The position numbers and the translations under genes are program-made. This document shows positions 55,535 to 64,000 of a stretch of DNA of 64,000 nucleotides, in pieces (the stretch's first letter is position 1; every line of letters begins with the position of its first letter). The stretch comes from Diplonema japonicum (Eukaryota; Euglenozoa; Diplonemea; Diplonemida; Diplonemidae), in contig OZ025682.1 in NCBI GenBank assembly GCA_964019335.1, forward strand, positions 372,001 to 436,000. The letters run 5' to 3'. The notes under the pieces are model-generated. The model was not told the DNA's origin and ran no database searches. It saw nothing but the letters and a program-made list of their open reading frames with translations.

Positions 55535-58500
55535 ATGGGCTGCTCTCCAAGCGCAGAGAGCAGCAACAACCGAAAATATGACGTAGCCCCCGCTAACAAC
55601 AACAACAACAACAACAAGGCAACAAGAAAGGCACCGACCGAAAAAATACAGCCTGACGACAACACCACCACTTCTTTAGAAGAGTGCGGGGAAATGGTAT
55701 CTTTCGTCTTTGAAATGCAAAGCTTGGTGGGACTGGAGTACTTCCAAGAAGAGTACATCGCAGGCTACTCGGGAGATGACTACAAACCACGCCTGTGCCA
55801 CATCAAAGAAGGATCAACAATGGAAGTAGTCGCAGAAGAGGGAACCGGCCACACAAGCCCCATAACTGGTATCGCATGCCTTGCCTCAAACACAGCAATC
55901 GTAACATGCTCGCACGATGGGCTATGCTGCATATGGACAGAACGAAAATCTACATCATGCTTGTCAGTGTACAAGGAACTGTCCTGCGATGTCAATCCTG
56001 CTTTCAACCATGTATGTGGGTCTAAAGACGGTTCTTATGTTGTTGCGTCAGCGGGAGAGTCCTTGCAGGCTGCCTCTATTGATGATGAAGAACTTGAAAG
56101 CCCTGCAGAGATGTCGTACCATGTGTATATATGGCTCGTTACGTCAATTACAGAGAAGAAACCAAAGATTTTCGGGCGTCATAAACAGGAAGTTGTTTCG
56201 ATGTCGTTTTGTGATTGTTCCACTCGTGTTGCGACTGGGTCGCGGGACGGGGTGGTTATGGTATAAATTTATTATAAAAAAATTTTTTAACCATCTATCA
56301 ACGAGCGTCTATATATAGACGATTTGAAAAAAAATCTTTTACGCAAAGGGCTTTCAATGCAATACGGCCCGGCCCTTTCTTGCCGGCGGGGTCCTGCGCG
56401 GAAAATATGAAAAAATATAAACTAAATGCTGCCCTAACGTAACAAGAAAATGAAAAAATAAAAAAAAACGCCAGCCCAAATTTACCCTTAAAAATCACTT
56501 CAAAAAAAGGCGCCCGGAAAGAGGCCGGAAGAGGACGTCATGAGTGATGGCAGCACTGATGGCTCATCCCTATTATGCAATTTTGATACAAACAGTGATT
56601 CTGACACGAATTCGACCGATTCCGAGTCACAGCAGGGTGATTGGACGGCAAAGCCGGAGCAGTTGGAAGGCATCCGGTTTCGTGAAGATCGGAATCCTTG
56701 TGGACCCTGTTTTGACATCAAAAAAGGCTCAACGCCATACCATATATTCTCCCAAATGCTCGTCCCAAACTTTATTCGGGTCATAACTTCGAACAATGTG
56801 GCAAATGCGGCTAAAAAAGGTGTCTCCCTGGATCTCGATGCTGCTTCTCTGCGTACCTTCCTAGGTGTCCTTTTGTCGATGGACTTGGATATCAAGCCAG
56901 ATTATTCTGATTACTGGTGCACTGGCTCCACGTTTCTCAACTACACCCCTGGGTACGCCACCGTAATGTCAAGAGACCGCTTTTTGACTATTCTGGGAAA
57001 TCTGTGTTTCCACAGCGAAACAAACAAGCGTGCTGACTTCTACCTATCGCCAAGGCCTCCCGGAGATCATGGATGCCCCAAAGAAGCGAGGCCGCAAGCC
57101 CAAGGACGCGCATCCCGTGGGGACACAGTTCCACCAGCACGCGAGCATCCTTTGCACCACAACGTGGCATGACATCAAGCCTGTGTGCTTTCTATCGACG
57201 TTGGATGTTCCAGTGAGGTCAAATTCGACCGTCCGCCAAAAGAGAATGAAAGCCGGAAAGGACATCTTGTTCCCACCAAGTGCATATTTACAACACCGCA
57301 ATGGGCGGAACCGACGCTGGGTGACGCTGTGACAAAACGCCATAAACGCACCCTTATGACTTAAAAGTGGCCCCTAAAAGTATTTTCGTACTTGTTAGGT
57401 AAATCTCTAGCGAATGCTTGGCTTGTTTGGAAAGAAGCCTTGCCCCCCGACACCCTGAGTACGAAAGACAGTGTATTGACGCCTTTCAGAGAGGCAGTCA
57501 TCGAAGGGCTACTAGGGGAGGCAGTCTAAACAACAGATAAAGTCAACTACAGAGCAGGCTGCCCCAATACCATGCCCCGAAACACAGAACGAGTGCTCTG
57601 AGACCCCAATGCGCCGTGACAGTACCTTCTGGGACCATTTCCCCGAAAAAGTAGTGCAACGTGCGGTGCAAGCATTTCAAGTCGAAAAGACCCCTATTTC
57701 AGTGTTCAGCCTGCTTGGTACAACTTTGCGTGACTCCGTGCTTCAAAGACTGCCACCTTGCCGGGGATACCCCCAGAAACCCCTCCCGGGGTCAAAAAAG
57801 AAGTCCCCCAGCCCTGGGGCACGTACGAACCGCGTCAAGAAGGCCTTAAATAGCTTTTTATAGAATTTTACAGTCGATTCTTTTTGACTTGTTTTTTGTA
57901 CCCCCTCTCGGGCACTTCAGGAACGATATTTTTGACAATGTTGTGGGGGTGGGCCCTGCTGTGGGCACCCTCTCTCTAGAATTGGGACATCTGGAGGCAT
58001 TTCCGGGGGCATATAGCCCCGGCGTTGCGCTAGAATAGCTTTTTTTGAAGTTTTGAAAATTTACCCCCTGGTGGGCAAAAATGGTCCGTTGGTAGATGGT
58101 TAAAAAAAAAAAAAAAAGATATGGTATCCCACAACGTGCATGACGCAGCATGTGTTGTCCGCCCACACCTCGCCTCTTACGTCTCTTACGTTTTCGGAGC
58201 CCGCGCGGAGTTATTTTGTGTCGTCCGATGCGCATAAAATTTGTATTTGGGATATGAATGCCGGGATGTTGCTCTTTACCACCACCGCTGCGAACCTGGA
58301 GATCCCGACGGTCCGCTGCGTTAGGTTCGTGACGCCGAGCCATGGTATTTTAAGAGGAGATAAAAAAAAAAAAAAAAAAAAAAAAAAAGTGCTGGTCACG
58401 GGTAACTCCTCTTCGATTGTGTACGCGATAAACGTCCTCACAGGAGAAGCCGTCGCACAGGTCAAGGTGCCGGATTCTGTGTTGTGCCTCTCTGGTTCAC

Positions 58501-58577
58501 AACGGCTCTCTGTGTTGGTGGGTTGCAAGGACGGTGGCATCTCGAAGTTGAATTTCAGCAACCTATGCTCGTTTTGA
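55535..58577 (+). CDS. N-acylated WD40 protein, intron 1 carrying a transposon
   Basis: Exons 55535-56260, 58119-58344 and 58390-58577 give 379 residues. MGCSPSAES at the start fits myristoylation plus palmitoylation. An Asn run (CAA repeats) follows. WD40 repeats are visible: GHTSPITGIACLASN...CSHDGLCCIWTE, GRHKQEVVSMSF...GSRDGVVMIWYP, AHTSPLTSLTF...SSDAHKICIWD, and two weaker ones to the end. The join of exons 1 and 2 completes the DGVVM-IWYP repeat exactly. This shows that the 1.86-kb interval between them, which holds a piggyBac-like element, behaves as an intron. Scaffold role at a membrane is inferred. Without splicing the frame stops at 56266. Confidence 0.82.
56287..58103. mobile_element. 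Degenerate piggyBac-like element flanked by TTAA
   Basis: TTAA at 56287-56290 and 58100-58103 flank an 1,809-bp element whose ends are inverted repeats: CCATCTATCAACG on the left, CCATCTACCAACG as the reverse complement of the right. TTAA target duplication is the hallmark of piggyBac. A palindrome GTCTATATATAGAC lies just inside the left end. It carries a broken transposase. Confidence 0.88.
56540..57849 (+). pseudogene. PiggyBac transposase remnant
   Basis: An N-terminal 170-residue part is readable from the ATG at 56540: acidic Ser/Asp start, then LRTFLGVLLSMDLDIKPDYS and VMSRDRFLTILGNLCFH, typical of the family's N-terminal domain. The frame then shifts near 57045 and the region expected to hold the first catalytic Asp residues is missing. 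Later remnants are WHDIKPVCFLST, a YNTAMGGTD remnant at 57289 (third catalytic Asp motif MGG-D) followed at once by a stop, and the C-terminal Cys-rich finger at about 57662-57760 (RCKHF, FQCSACLVQLC, PCFKDCH). Functional transposases are about 550-600 residues, so this copy is inactive through internal deletion and frame breaks. Confidence 0.85.
58345..58389 (+). other. Intron 2 of WD40 gene
   Basis: 45 nt, GTATTTTAAG, then a run of about 28 A, ending AAG. It is a multiple of three and would otherwise encode a poly-Lys insert inside a WD repeat; removal gives TPSHVLVTGNSSS. Confidence 0.75.
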
Positions 58578-59758
58578 GAAAAAAAAAGTTTTTTTTTATT
58601 CCTTGCATGAACTTTTTGAACGCGTTTTGAGGAAGCTTTCCAGCTTTCTTTACAATCACCCCCCCCCCCCCCCCCCCTCCCCTCATTTATTTTTATTCTT
58701 TTTGGAGGAATCTTTTTTTTTAACTTTTTTTTTTATTTGTGCAACTGGCAGTACAAACCTAAATGTTTTCAAACTTAACTGTTCCTTTCTTCTTCTTTCC
58801 TTTTTTTTGAGGGGGAAGGCAAAAAACACGCTTTTCAGTAACATTTCTTTTTTTTTTTTTTTTTTGTAAAACGATGAAGCGACGGTGTAAATGACAAAAA
58901 AAAAAAGTTGACTGAAAACGTTGATTTGTTCCATCCCCCCCTTTTTTTTTTCCTTGAATCTTCATGAAAATAATAGAGAATAAAAGAAAAAAAAAACTCG
59001 ATGATTTAAAGGAAGCCGGTGGGGGCACCCTGCACAAGCACCATTTACTTGATTACAGGGGGCGCACCTCGGCCTAGCTGTAGCTTCTTCTGCGTTCCGC
59101 GTCGTGTCCTTAATGCGTGCGGTGTGCAGCTCAACCCCAGCCGGGGCGCCCCGGGTAACCAAGATTCTGAACCCGTGTAGTTTGCTGCCTGTTCGCCACC
59201 CAGAGCATCTGCTTCTTCCACTTGGGCGCTACCGGTGATGACCGACGAGGAGGTCAACAGCGAACAACACATCTGATGTACTTCTTTATATTTCCATGTT
59301 ATCCCCACCACCAAGAAAAAGGACGAACACAAAGGAAAGGGGGAGGAAGAAAAAAAAAAGAACTGCGATTTACGAATTTCCTCCAGTTCCCCTCCCCCCA
59401 TTCCAGTTTATTTTCTTTTTTCCACTATTCTACTCGGCACGTACCCAACATGAACAGGGGGAGTGGTTAACACCGCAGAAGAGCCCATGCCTGTGTAAAG
59501 GCCGTAACAGAATTCACAGCAGCTGCTATTGCCGTTGCCTGCCGTGACCTATTATGTGGGATCGCGTATTCTACAACAGAAGCCACCCAGATACCTTGCT
59601 TGACAGCTTAAGTGCGTGTTCTTTCAGAAAGAAGGGGTGCTTTTCAGCACCGTTTTCAACACGATATCGATAGTAAAAAAGAAGAAAAAAAAAAACTTTT
59701 TTTTTCTCTTTCTTTCTTTCTTTCGAATGAGGTCTTTGAGAAGGGAAACAAAAAAAAA
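58578..59758 (+). other. Spacer with one dispersed repeat
   Basis: Homopolymer-rich except for 59021-59197 (repeat) and a mixed-composition stretch at about 59200-59640 with no recognised gene. An in-frame ATG at 59612 precedes the AAA gene, but the codons after it read through a T/A-run leader. Confidence 0.55.
59021..59197 (-). repeat. Dispersed 177-bp repeat, copy 2 (inverted)
   Basis: Reverse complement of the unit at 43143-43319, about 85% identical by eye. Substitutions are scattered, including several first- and second-position changes in the short frame both share, so coding constraint is not evident. Confidence 0.7.
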
Positions 59759-61630
59759 ATGAAAGCTTCGGTGAAAATAAAGAGCTGCAAAGGAAATCGC
59801 AGCTATCTAGGGCTGGAACACGCCGTCGAGGGAGCAGGGATAGGCGCGTGGTTCAGAGTTGAAAGAAATGGCATCACCACTGCATGTGAAGCACGTGGGG
59901 AAGGGTGGTGGCTGGATGACCGGACAGGAGGCATCTTGGGCATACAAAATGAGGGTGAAGTCACCATCGAGAAAATAGACGGCACGTCAGAAGTACCTGA
60001 CCTCCAAGTCACTCTGCCCAGCGACTTTCCTTTGAAGAGCGACATGGAACTCCGACTGCTGCTGATAAACCGAAGGGTGTGCAGCCCTTGCTGCACCGTG
60101 CCACTTGTGTTTTACTCAAAGTGCTACCCTGTTGAAATCCGATGCACTTCGTCAGGCAACATAACGCCCCAAACAAAAATATCCACAACAAGCGCAGCAA
60201 AACCGGTCCCATTAGTGGTTGTCCCGCCCATTTCCTCCCCCGGTGCGTACCTCGTACAGGGCCCTTCTGGGACGGGGAAAACACATCTTTGTGATGAGCT
60301 TTGCAAAGCGAACCAATCGAGGTCGATCTCTCTAACTGTACCCGAGCTTTTCAGAAGAGCATCTCATGGAGGCACAGCTGCGGTCGGCGTGCTTATACGC
60401 GAAGTGTTCAAAAGGTACAGCGTCGTGGTAATTGAAGGCGTGGACAGGCTCATACTAGACAACCCTGTAGCGAGGGTTGCCGGGTTGCAGCTTGCAACGG
60501 AACTTTCGAAACGAGTTGGAGACGCGAATTGCATCACGGTGGGGACATGCGGGGAATGGCGTGGGGTGGAATCTATACTCCGCGGACCAAGCGCGTTCAG
60601 CTCCGTCATCACACTGTCCCCACCCACCACTGCAGAACGAGCAAAGCTCGTCGCTCAACAACGACCCGACCTGGACACGGAACAGGTGGGCTCCATCGCG
60701 CGAGCAACACCATCCTACCTCCCAGCACAGTTGAAAAACATCCTCACTCACAGCGATCCTTTCTCGCAGCTGTCTTCTATCGCTTCAGAAGCCTCTCCCA
60801 CAGTTCCGTTGCACGGGGCTGCGCTGCCGGAAGGCGTCCCGCCTTGGATGTGGGGGTATTTCAGCCACCTTTCAAATGTTAGCTCCATTACCAAAACGAT
60901 ACACGACGTGCTCGTGGCTCCGTTGATAGAAGGAAGCCGCCCCGTGAAGGGGATCCTTTTCCACGGAGAGCCTGGGACGGGCAAGACAGAGCTCGCAGCG
61001 TGCGTGGCAAGGTTGCTGACAGACGTTCGATCTGCTTCTCAAAAAATCGAGGTTTTCGGGAAGGTTGAGTGCGTGGCTACTAGTATTATATCGAAGGTGG
61101 TGGGGGGCTCCGAGGGGAACATCAAGCAGCTCTTTGACAAGGCACGCTCTGCCGCCCCTTGTGTCCTCCTCATTGATCAGTTTGAAGCGTTGGCAGTAAA
61201 ACGTGGGCTGCAAACTGTTTCGAAGTCTCTTGACAGAACCCTGTCGACGCTGCTTACAGAGATGGACGGGGTTGCAGGGGATCCAACGGCGCCGCCTGTC
61301 ATTGTGTTGGCATGTACTTCGCAGAAGGATCTTTTGGACCCTGCTGTACTTCGGAGTGGGCGGTTGGATATCCACATCCGCACGCCGGAGTCGAATGCTG
61401 AGTCGTTGCTCCCGGTTCTGTCCACGCACCTTCTTCCCTTTGCGCCTGCTGACGCACACGCTGAGCTCTCGTCGCTGTTCTCTTCAACTCTCTCAAACAG
61501 ACTCTTCACGTACGCAGACATCCACGGTGTTATTAACGAAACAAAAATGAACGCTCTCCGCCGGGCGCTTCGTTCCAGTTCCGAACCTTCCGTTTCGGTC
61601 GGTGACTACAAGACAGCGTTGGGAGTGTGA
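59759..61630 (+). CDS. Tandem AAA-domain protein with both Walker B glutamates lost
   Basis: A 623-residue protein; the ATG at 59759 is chosen for its A-rich leader and because MKASVKIKS starts folded-looking sequence. An N-terminal domain of about 140 residues precedes two AAA modules, as in Cdc48/AFG2/Pex1-type proteins, though shorter. Module 1 has Walker A GPSGTGKT (168-175) but its Walker B reads VVVIEGVD, with E226-G227 in place of Asp-Glu. Module 2 has Walker A GEPGTGKT (403-410) and Walker B VLLIDQFE, with D473-Q474 in place of Asp-Glu; its LRSGRLD arginine-finger region is intact. Family proteins unfold or remodel protein complexes using ATP. This one can probably bind but hardly hydrolyse ATP, so a regulatory partner role is inferred. 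Confidence 0.85.
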   Translation: MKASVKIKSCKGNRSYLGLEHAVEGAGIGAWFRVERNGITTACEARGEGWWLDDRTGGILGIQNEGEVTIEKIDGTSEVPDLQVTLPSDFPLKSDMELRLLLINRRVCSPCCTVPLVFYSKCYPVEIRCTSSGNITPQTKISTTSAAKPVPLVVVPPISSPGAYLVQGPSGTGKTHLCDELCKANQSRSISLTVPELFRRASHGGTAAVGVLIREVFKRYSVVVIEGVDRLILDNPVARVAGLQLATELSKRVGDANCITVGTCGEWRGVESILRGPSAFSSVITLSPPTTAERAKLVAQQRPDLDTEQVGSIARATPSYLPAQLKNILTHSDPFSQLSSIASEASPTVPLHGAALPEGVPPWMWGYFSHLSNVSSITKTIHDVLVAPLIEGSRPVKGILFHGEPGTGKTELAACVARLLTDVRSASQKIEVFGKVECVATSIISKVVGGSEGNIKQLFDKARSAAPCVLLIDQFEALAVKRGLQTVSKSLDRTLSTLLTEMDGVAGDPTAPPVIVLACTSQKDLLDPAVLRSGRLDIHIRTPESNAESLLPVLSTHLLPFAPADAHAELSSLFSSTLSNRLFTYADIHGVINETKMNALRRALRSSSEPSVSVGDYKTALGV

Positions 61631-61690
61631 TAGGGTTTCATCATATTTCCCTTTTTTTTTTATATTTTTTTTATGAGTATTCCCAAGCTT

Positions 61691-61704
61691 CTTTTTTTTT
61701 GCAG
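61691..61704 (+). promoter_or_regulatory. Putative splice acceptor upstream of TPR gene
   Basis: CTTCTTTTTTTTTGCAG ending at 61704, 20 nt before the ATG, within a 94-nt gap between two genes. The clearest pyrimidine-tract/AG site in the window. Confidence 0.5.
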
Positions 61705-61724
61705 GGGGGGGGAAGAGAGAACAC

Positions 61725-63028
61725 ATGTCTGTCGCACTCCCTGTCCTCGGCAAGCCCCGCGAAAAACCCGCCAAAAAAACAAAGAAAAAGAGATCGCAAA
61801 GCGTAGTTGGCAACCACACGAGGGAAAAGACCGGCGATCCTGTAGTGCGGTCAGGGACATCGATGGAAGGAAAGCTGGAGTTTAGTCCGACAGGGATACC
61901 ATGGCTGGACACAATGCGCAGTGATATGAAAACAGAGCTGCAAGAGACAAGATTCGCAGGGGAGCGGGTAGGGGCACACGCTGCGTTCATATCCAAATTC
62001 GCACCGAATCTGGGAGGGAGCAACACCGCTACAGGGGAGACCCCAGCGAAGCCACAGAGGAACACGAACACCAATCTCTCCCCCTTGAGGAGCAAACCCT
62101 CTACAAAAACTCGCTCTGTTGCTGGATTTGGTCCTGGGAACCCTGTGAACGTGCCTTACACACCATCGGTAAATACAACTAGCCACACTGCCCAATCCCA
62201 GACCAAGCAGCCCATGACCCTGCGGGACTACCAAATGCTCGCGCTTGCATGCCAACGCGGAGGGAAGGGGAAGACCGAGGCCAGCACGTACTACAAAATG
62301 GGAGAGCTCTGTAGCAGCTCACCCGACACGCTTCGAAAAGCCGGGAAGTACTTTGAACGGTACTACAACTTGTGCAAGCGACTGAAGGACGCAGCTGGCG
62401 AGGCGAAAGCGTTGAACTGCCTCGGCATCGCACACCAAACGGCAGGCGATCTCAACGCAGCACTGCAGTACCACGAAGCGCACCTAGAGGTAGCTGACTC
62501 GTCAACCCTGTTCATTGCTCATACGAATATCGGGATCGTGAAAGGGTTGCTTGGGGACTTTGAAGGGGCGATGGAAACGCATAAAAGCGCGATGCAGTGT
62601 GCGATACGGTCAGGCGACAAGCAGGCAGAGCTCCTTGCGTTGGCAAACCTCGGGCTGGTAGGGAAGGAGCAGAAGGACTACAACACAGCGCAGGTGTGAG
62701 GGGAAGAGGGGAAAAAAAAAGAAATACCAAACAGCTATGCATGTCCCGGCACCTCGAGCTTGCTCAGGTTATCAACGACCCTGACGCACAGCATGATGCT
62801 TACGAACAACTCGCCTTGCTACAGTCGGAACAGCACGACTGGAACAGCGCCCACAAGTACTTCAACGATGCCCGCCAGCTTGCTGCCAGGAACGCTGGCA
62901 CCTCTCCAGATGCACTTGTGCGGAACGATAAGTTAAAATGCAAGCTCGGCATCACCAAGGCGTCTGGCGAGATGGAGTCCCACTTCCGGGAGATCGCCGA
63001 AAAGATGCGGGTCCCAACCACCGCTTAG
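61725..63028 (+). CDS. TPR protein, TTC29-like (2 exons)
   Basis: Exons 61725-62693 and 62735-63028 give 420 residues. A basic, Ser/Thr-rich, disordered N-terminal half is followed by TPR motifs: AGKYFERYYNLCKRLKDAAGEAKALNCLG, AALQYHEAHLEVAD, GDFEGAMETHKSAM, DYNTAQ-LCMSRHLELAQ (spanning the splice), and DWNSAHKYFNDARQLA. The 'RHLELA'/'DARQLA' style of repeat recalls TTC29, an axonemal protein needed for ciliary/flagellar beating, but generic TPR proteins cannot be excluded. The splice restores a complete TPR that is broken otherwise. It sits between an AAA protein and a kinesin. Confidence 0.8.
62694..62734 (+). other. Intron of TPR gene
   Basis: 41 nt, GTGTGAGG to CCAAACAG with an A-run; phase 0, with an in-frame TGA as its second codon (GTG TGA). 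A GTGTG rather than GTATG donor. Confidence 0.8.
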
Positions 63029-63219
63029 AACGAGGTGGTTGGAGAGTATCCACAATGAGAAAACCCCTATCCACTCCCCTTTTACCTTCCGGTAAAAAGC
63101 ATGGAAAAAAAAAAAAAAAAAAAAAAAAAAAAGAAGCGAAGTAGTTTCTTTCCCCAGTCTCCTTTGCGTTATTTTTCTTTGCGTTGCGCAGCCTTCTGCC
63201 TCCCCAACACCTCGCAGGC

Positions 63220-64000
63220 ATGAAGCGGCACGTTGAGGTCGCTGTCAGAGTGCGGCCGCCCAATGAACGGGAGAAGTACGCCGAGAGCTGTGTGCATCAT
63301 GATGAGAACAGCATCACCATCACAGATGAGCATGGGGAACCATCTGCCTTTGCGTTTGACAAGGTGTTCGGAATGGATGAGGCGCAGAAGGATTTGTACC
63401 AAGAGTCCGTCGCTGAGGTGGTGGACAGTGTGCTGTGCGGGTCGCACGCCATCGTGTTCGCCTACGGGCAGACAGGGTCCGGGAAGACACACACCATGTT
63501 GGGCGAGGTCAACGGGCCTGTAGTCACCGAACAGACAGGTGTGTTCTTCAGGCTGCTGGCAGACCTCGTAGCTTACAAGACAAGCAGACAGAACGAGCTG
63601 AAGACAGACATCATCCTTAGCGCAATCGAGGTGTACAATGACGAGCCTCGTGACCTTTTGGGGAAACGAGCTGTCATGAAAATTCGCGAAGCCGGCGATG
63701 CATGTATGTGCGCAGGGTTGACAACGAGATCAGTTCACAGTCTACAAGACGCTTTGGAGGTCTACAGGACAGCGGAGGGACAACGTGCATCGTGCAGCAC
63801 GTCAATGAATGCGCGCTCCAGCAGGAGCCACGCCATGTTCGTCATAGACGTTTCGCAAATCCCGCTCAGCGGTGACTCCCCGAAGATGTCCCGCGTGTGC
63901 ATCGTGGACCTTGCGGGGAGCGAGCGGATCAAACGTTCAGGAGTGCAAGGAGCCGCTCTTGATGAAGCGAAGCACATCAACAAGTCCCTTTCCACGATGG
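63220..64000 (+). CDS. Kinesin motor protein, N-terminal part (3' end outside window)
   Basis: Open from the ATG at 63220 to the end of the window (260 codons). The motor starts at the extreme N-terminus: VEVAVRVRPPNERE, FAFDKVFG, P-loop GQTGSGKT at residues 83-90, AIEVYNDEPRDLLG, switch I SMNARSSRSHAMF, switch II IVDLAGSERI, and HINKSLSTM at the edge. An N-terminal motor with no neck before it indicates a plus-end-directed type or similar; the subfamily cannot be set without the neck and tail. All nucleotide-binding motifs are intact. It starts 192 nt after the TPR gene, and CACCTCGCAG directly precedes the ATG, so any leader would be only 2 nt. Confidence 0.93.
   Translation, partial: MKRHVEVAVRVRPPNEREKYAESCVHHDENSITITDEHGEPSAFAFDKVFGMDEAQKDLYQESVAEVVDSVLCGSHAIVFAYGQTGSGKTHTMLGEVNGPVVTEQTGVFFRLLADLVAYKTSRQNELKTDIILSAIEVYNDEPRDLLGKRAVMKIREAGDACMCAGLTTRSVHSLQDALEVYRTAEGQRASCSTSMNARSSRSHAMFVIDVSQIPLSGDSPKMSRVCIVDLAGSERIKRSGVQGAALDEAKHINKSLSTM

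Larger units (their letters stand above)
56261..58118 (+). other. Intron 1 of WD40 gene, expanded by a piggyBac insertion
   Basis: Begins GTATAA (in-frame TAA) and ends in an A-run plus AAG at 58118. Without the element and one TTAA it would be about 45 nt, the normal intron size here. Confidence 0.8.

Noticed and set aside
58603-58869. Short open frames in the spacer after the WD40 gene
   Set aside because: Translations are Pro and Phe homopolymers arising from C- and T-runs.
59612-59758. Upstream in-frame ATG for the AAA gene
   Set aside because: The added codons read through a T/A-run leader with poly-Lys and Phe/Ser strings, and an acceptor-like CAG lies within this stretch.

Overview
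The window is nuclear DNA from a unicellular eukaryote, most likely a flagellate. It carries two kinesins (one with an EB1-type microtubule-binding head), a TTC29-like flagellar TPR protein, lipid-transfer and adhesin-like mosaic proteins, and short spliceosomal introns of about 35-60 nt. All 19 genes I can support are on the + strand. They are tightly packed (as little as 84-150 nt apart in several places). Many are preceded by a pyrimidine tract ending in CAG or AAG a few tens of bases before an A-rich leader and the ATG. That layout resembles trans-splicing lineages with unidirectional gene clusters (Euglenozoa, dinoflagellates), but no spliced-leader gene is in view and the taxon is not determined. 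Spacers are full of long homopolymers of all four bases, while coding regions are GC-richer.

Layout: 1-1437, 3' part of an unknown protein; 1719-6394, spliced ankyrin-repeat multi-pass membrane protein; 7752-8861, SET-domain protein; 8946-10976, F-box-like protein; 11258-12019, coiled-coil protein; 12193-13281, secreted M28 aminopeptidase; 13835-16117, bubblegum-type acyl-CoA synthetase; 17376-19469, EB1-CH/kinesin-14 fusion; 19903-24231, acylated tandem SMP-C2 lipid-transfer protein; 24733-25941, unknown; 26086-27648, metacaspase-like pseudoprotease; 27775-50799, three tandem ~2,200-residue cell-surface mosaic proteins (PAN-like, LamG, cadherin-like, C-type lectin, EGF, two VWD, transmembrane, short cytosolic tail); 52517-53455, PQ-loop transporter; 53494-54211, foldback-like element; 55535-58577, WD40 protein whose first intron holds a decayed piggyBac element; 59759-61630, tandem AAA protein lacking both Walker B glutamates; 61725-63028, TTC29-like TPR protein; 63220-end, kinesin (cut by the window edge).

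The most unusual region is 27.8-50.8 kb. Three giant surface-protein genes are near-identical over long blocks, broken by short, sharply bounded variable cassettes. They share two intron positions, and the first intron begins GTATGA so that its retention would at once create a stop and release a soluble ectodomain. Intron rules learned there (GTAT start, A-run, CAG/AAG end) also join otherwise split reading frames in the ankyrin, WD40 and (with GTGTG) TPR genes.

All calls come from reading sequence and translations only. Domain names rest on recognised motifs, not searches.
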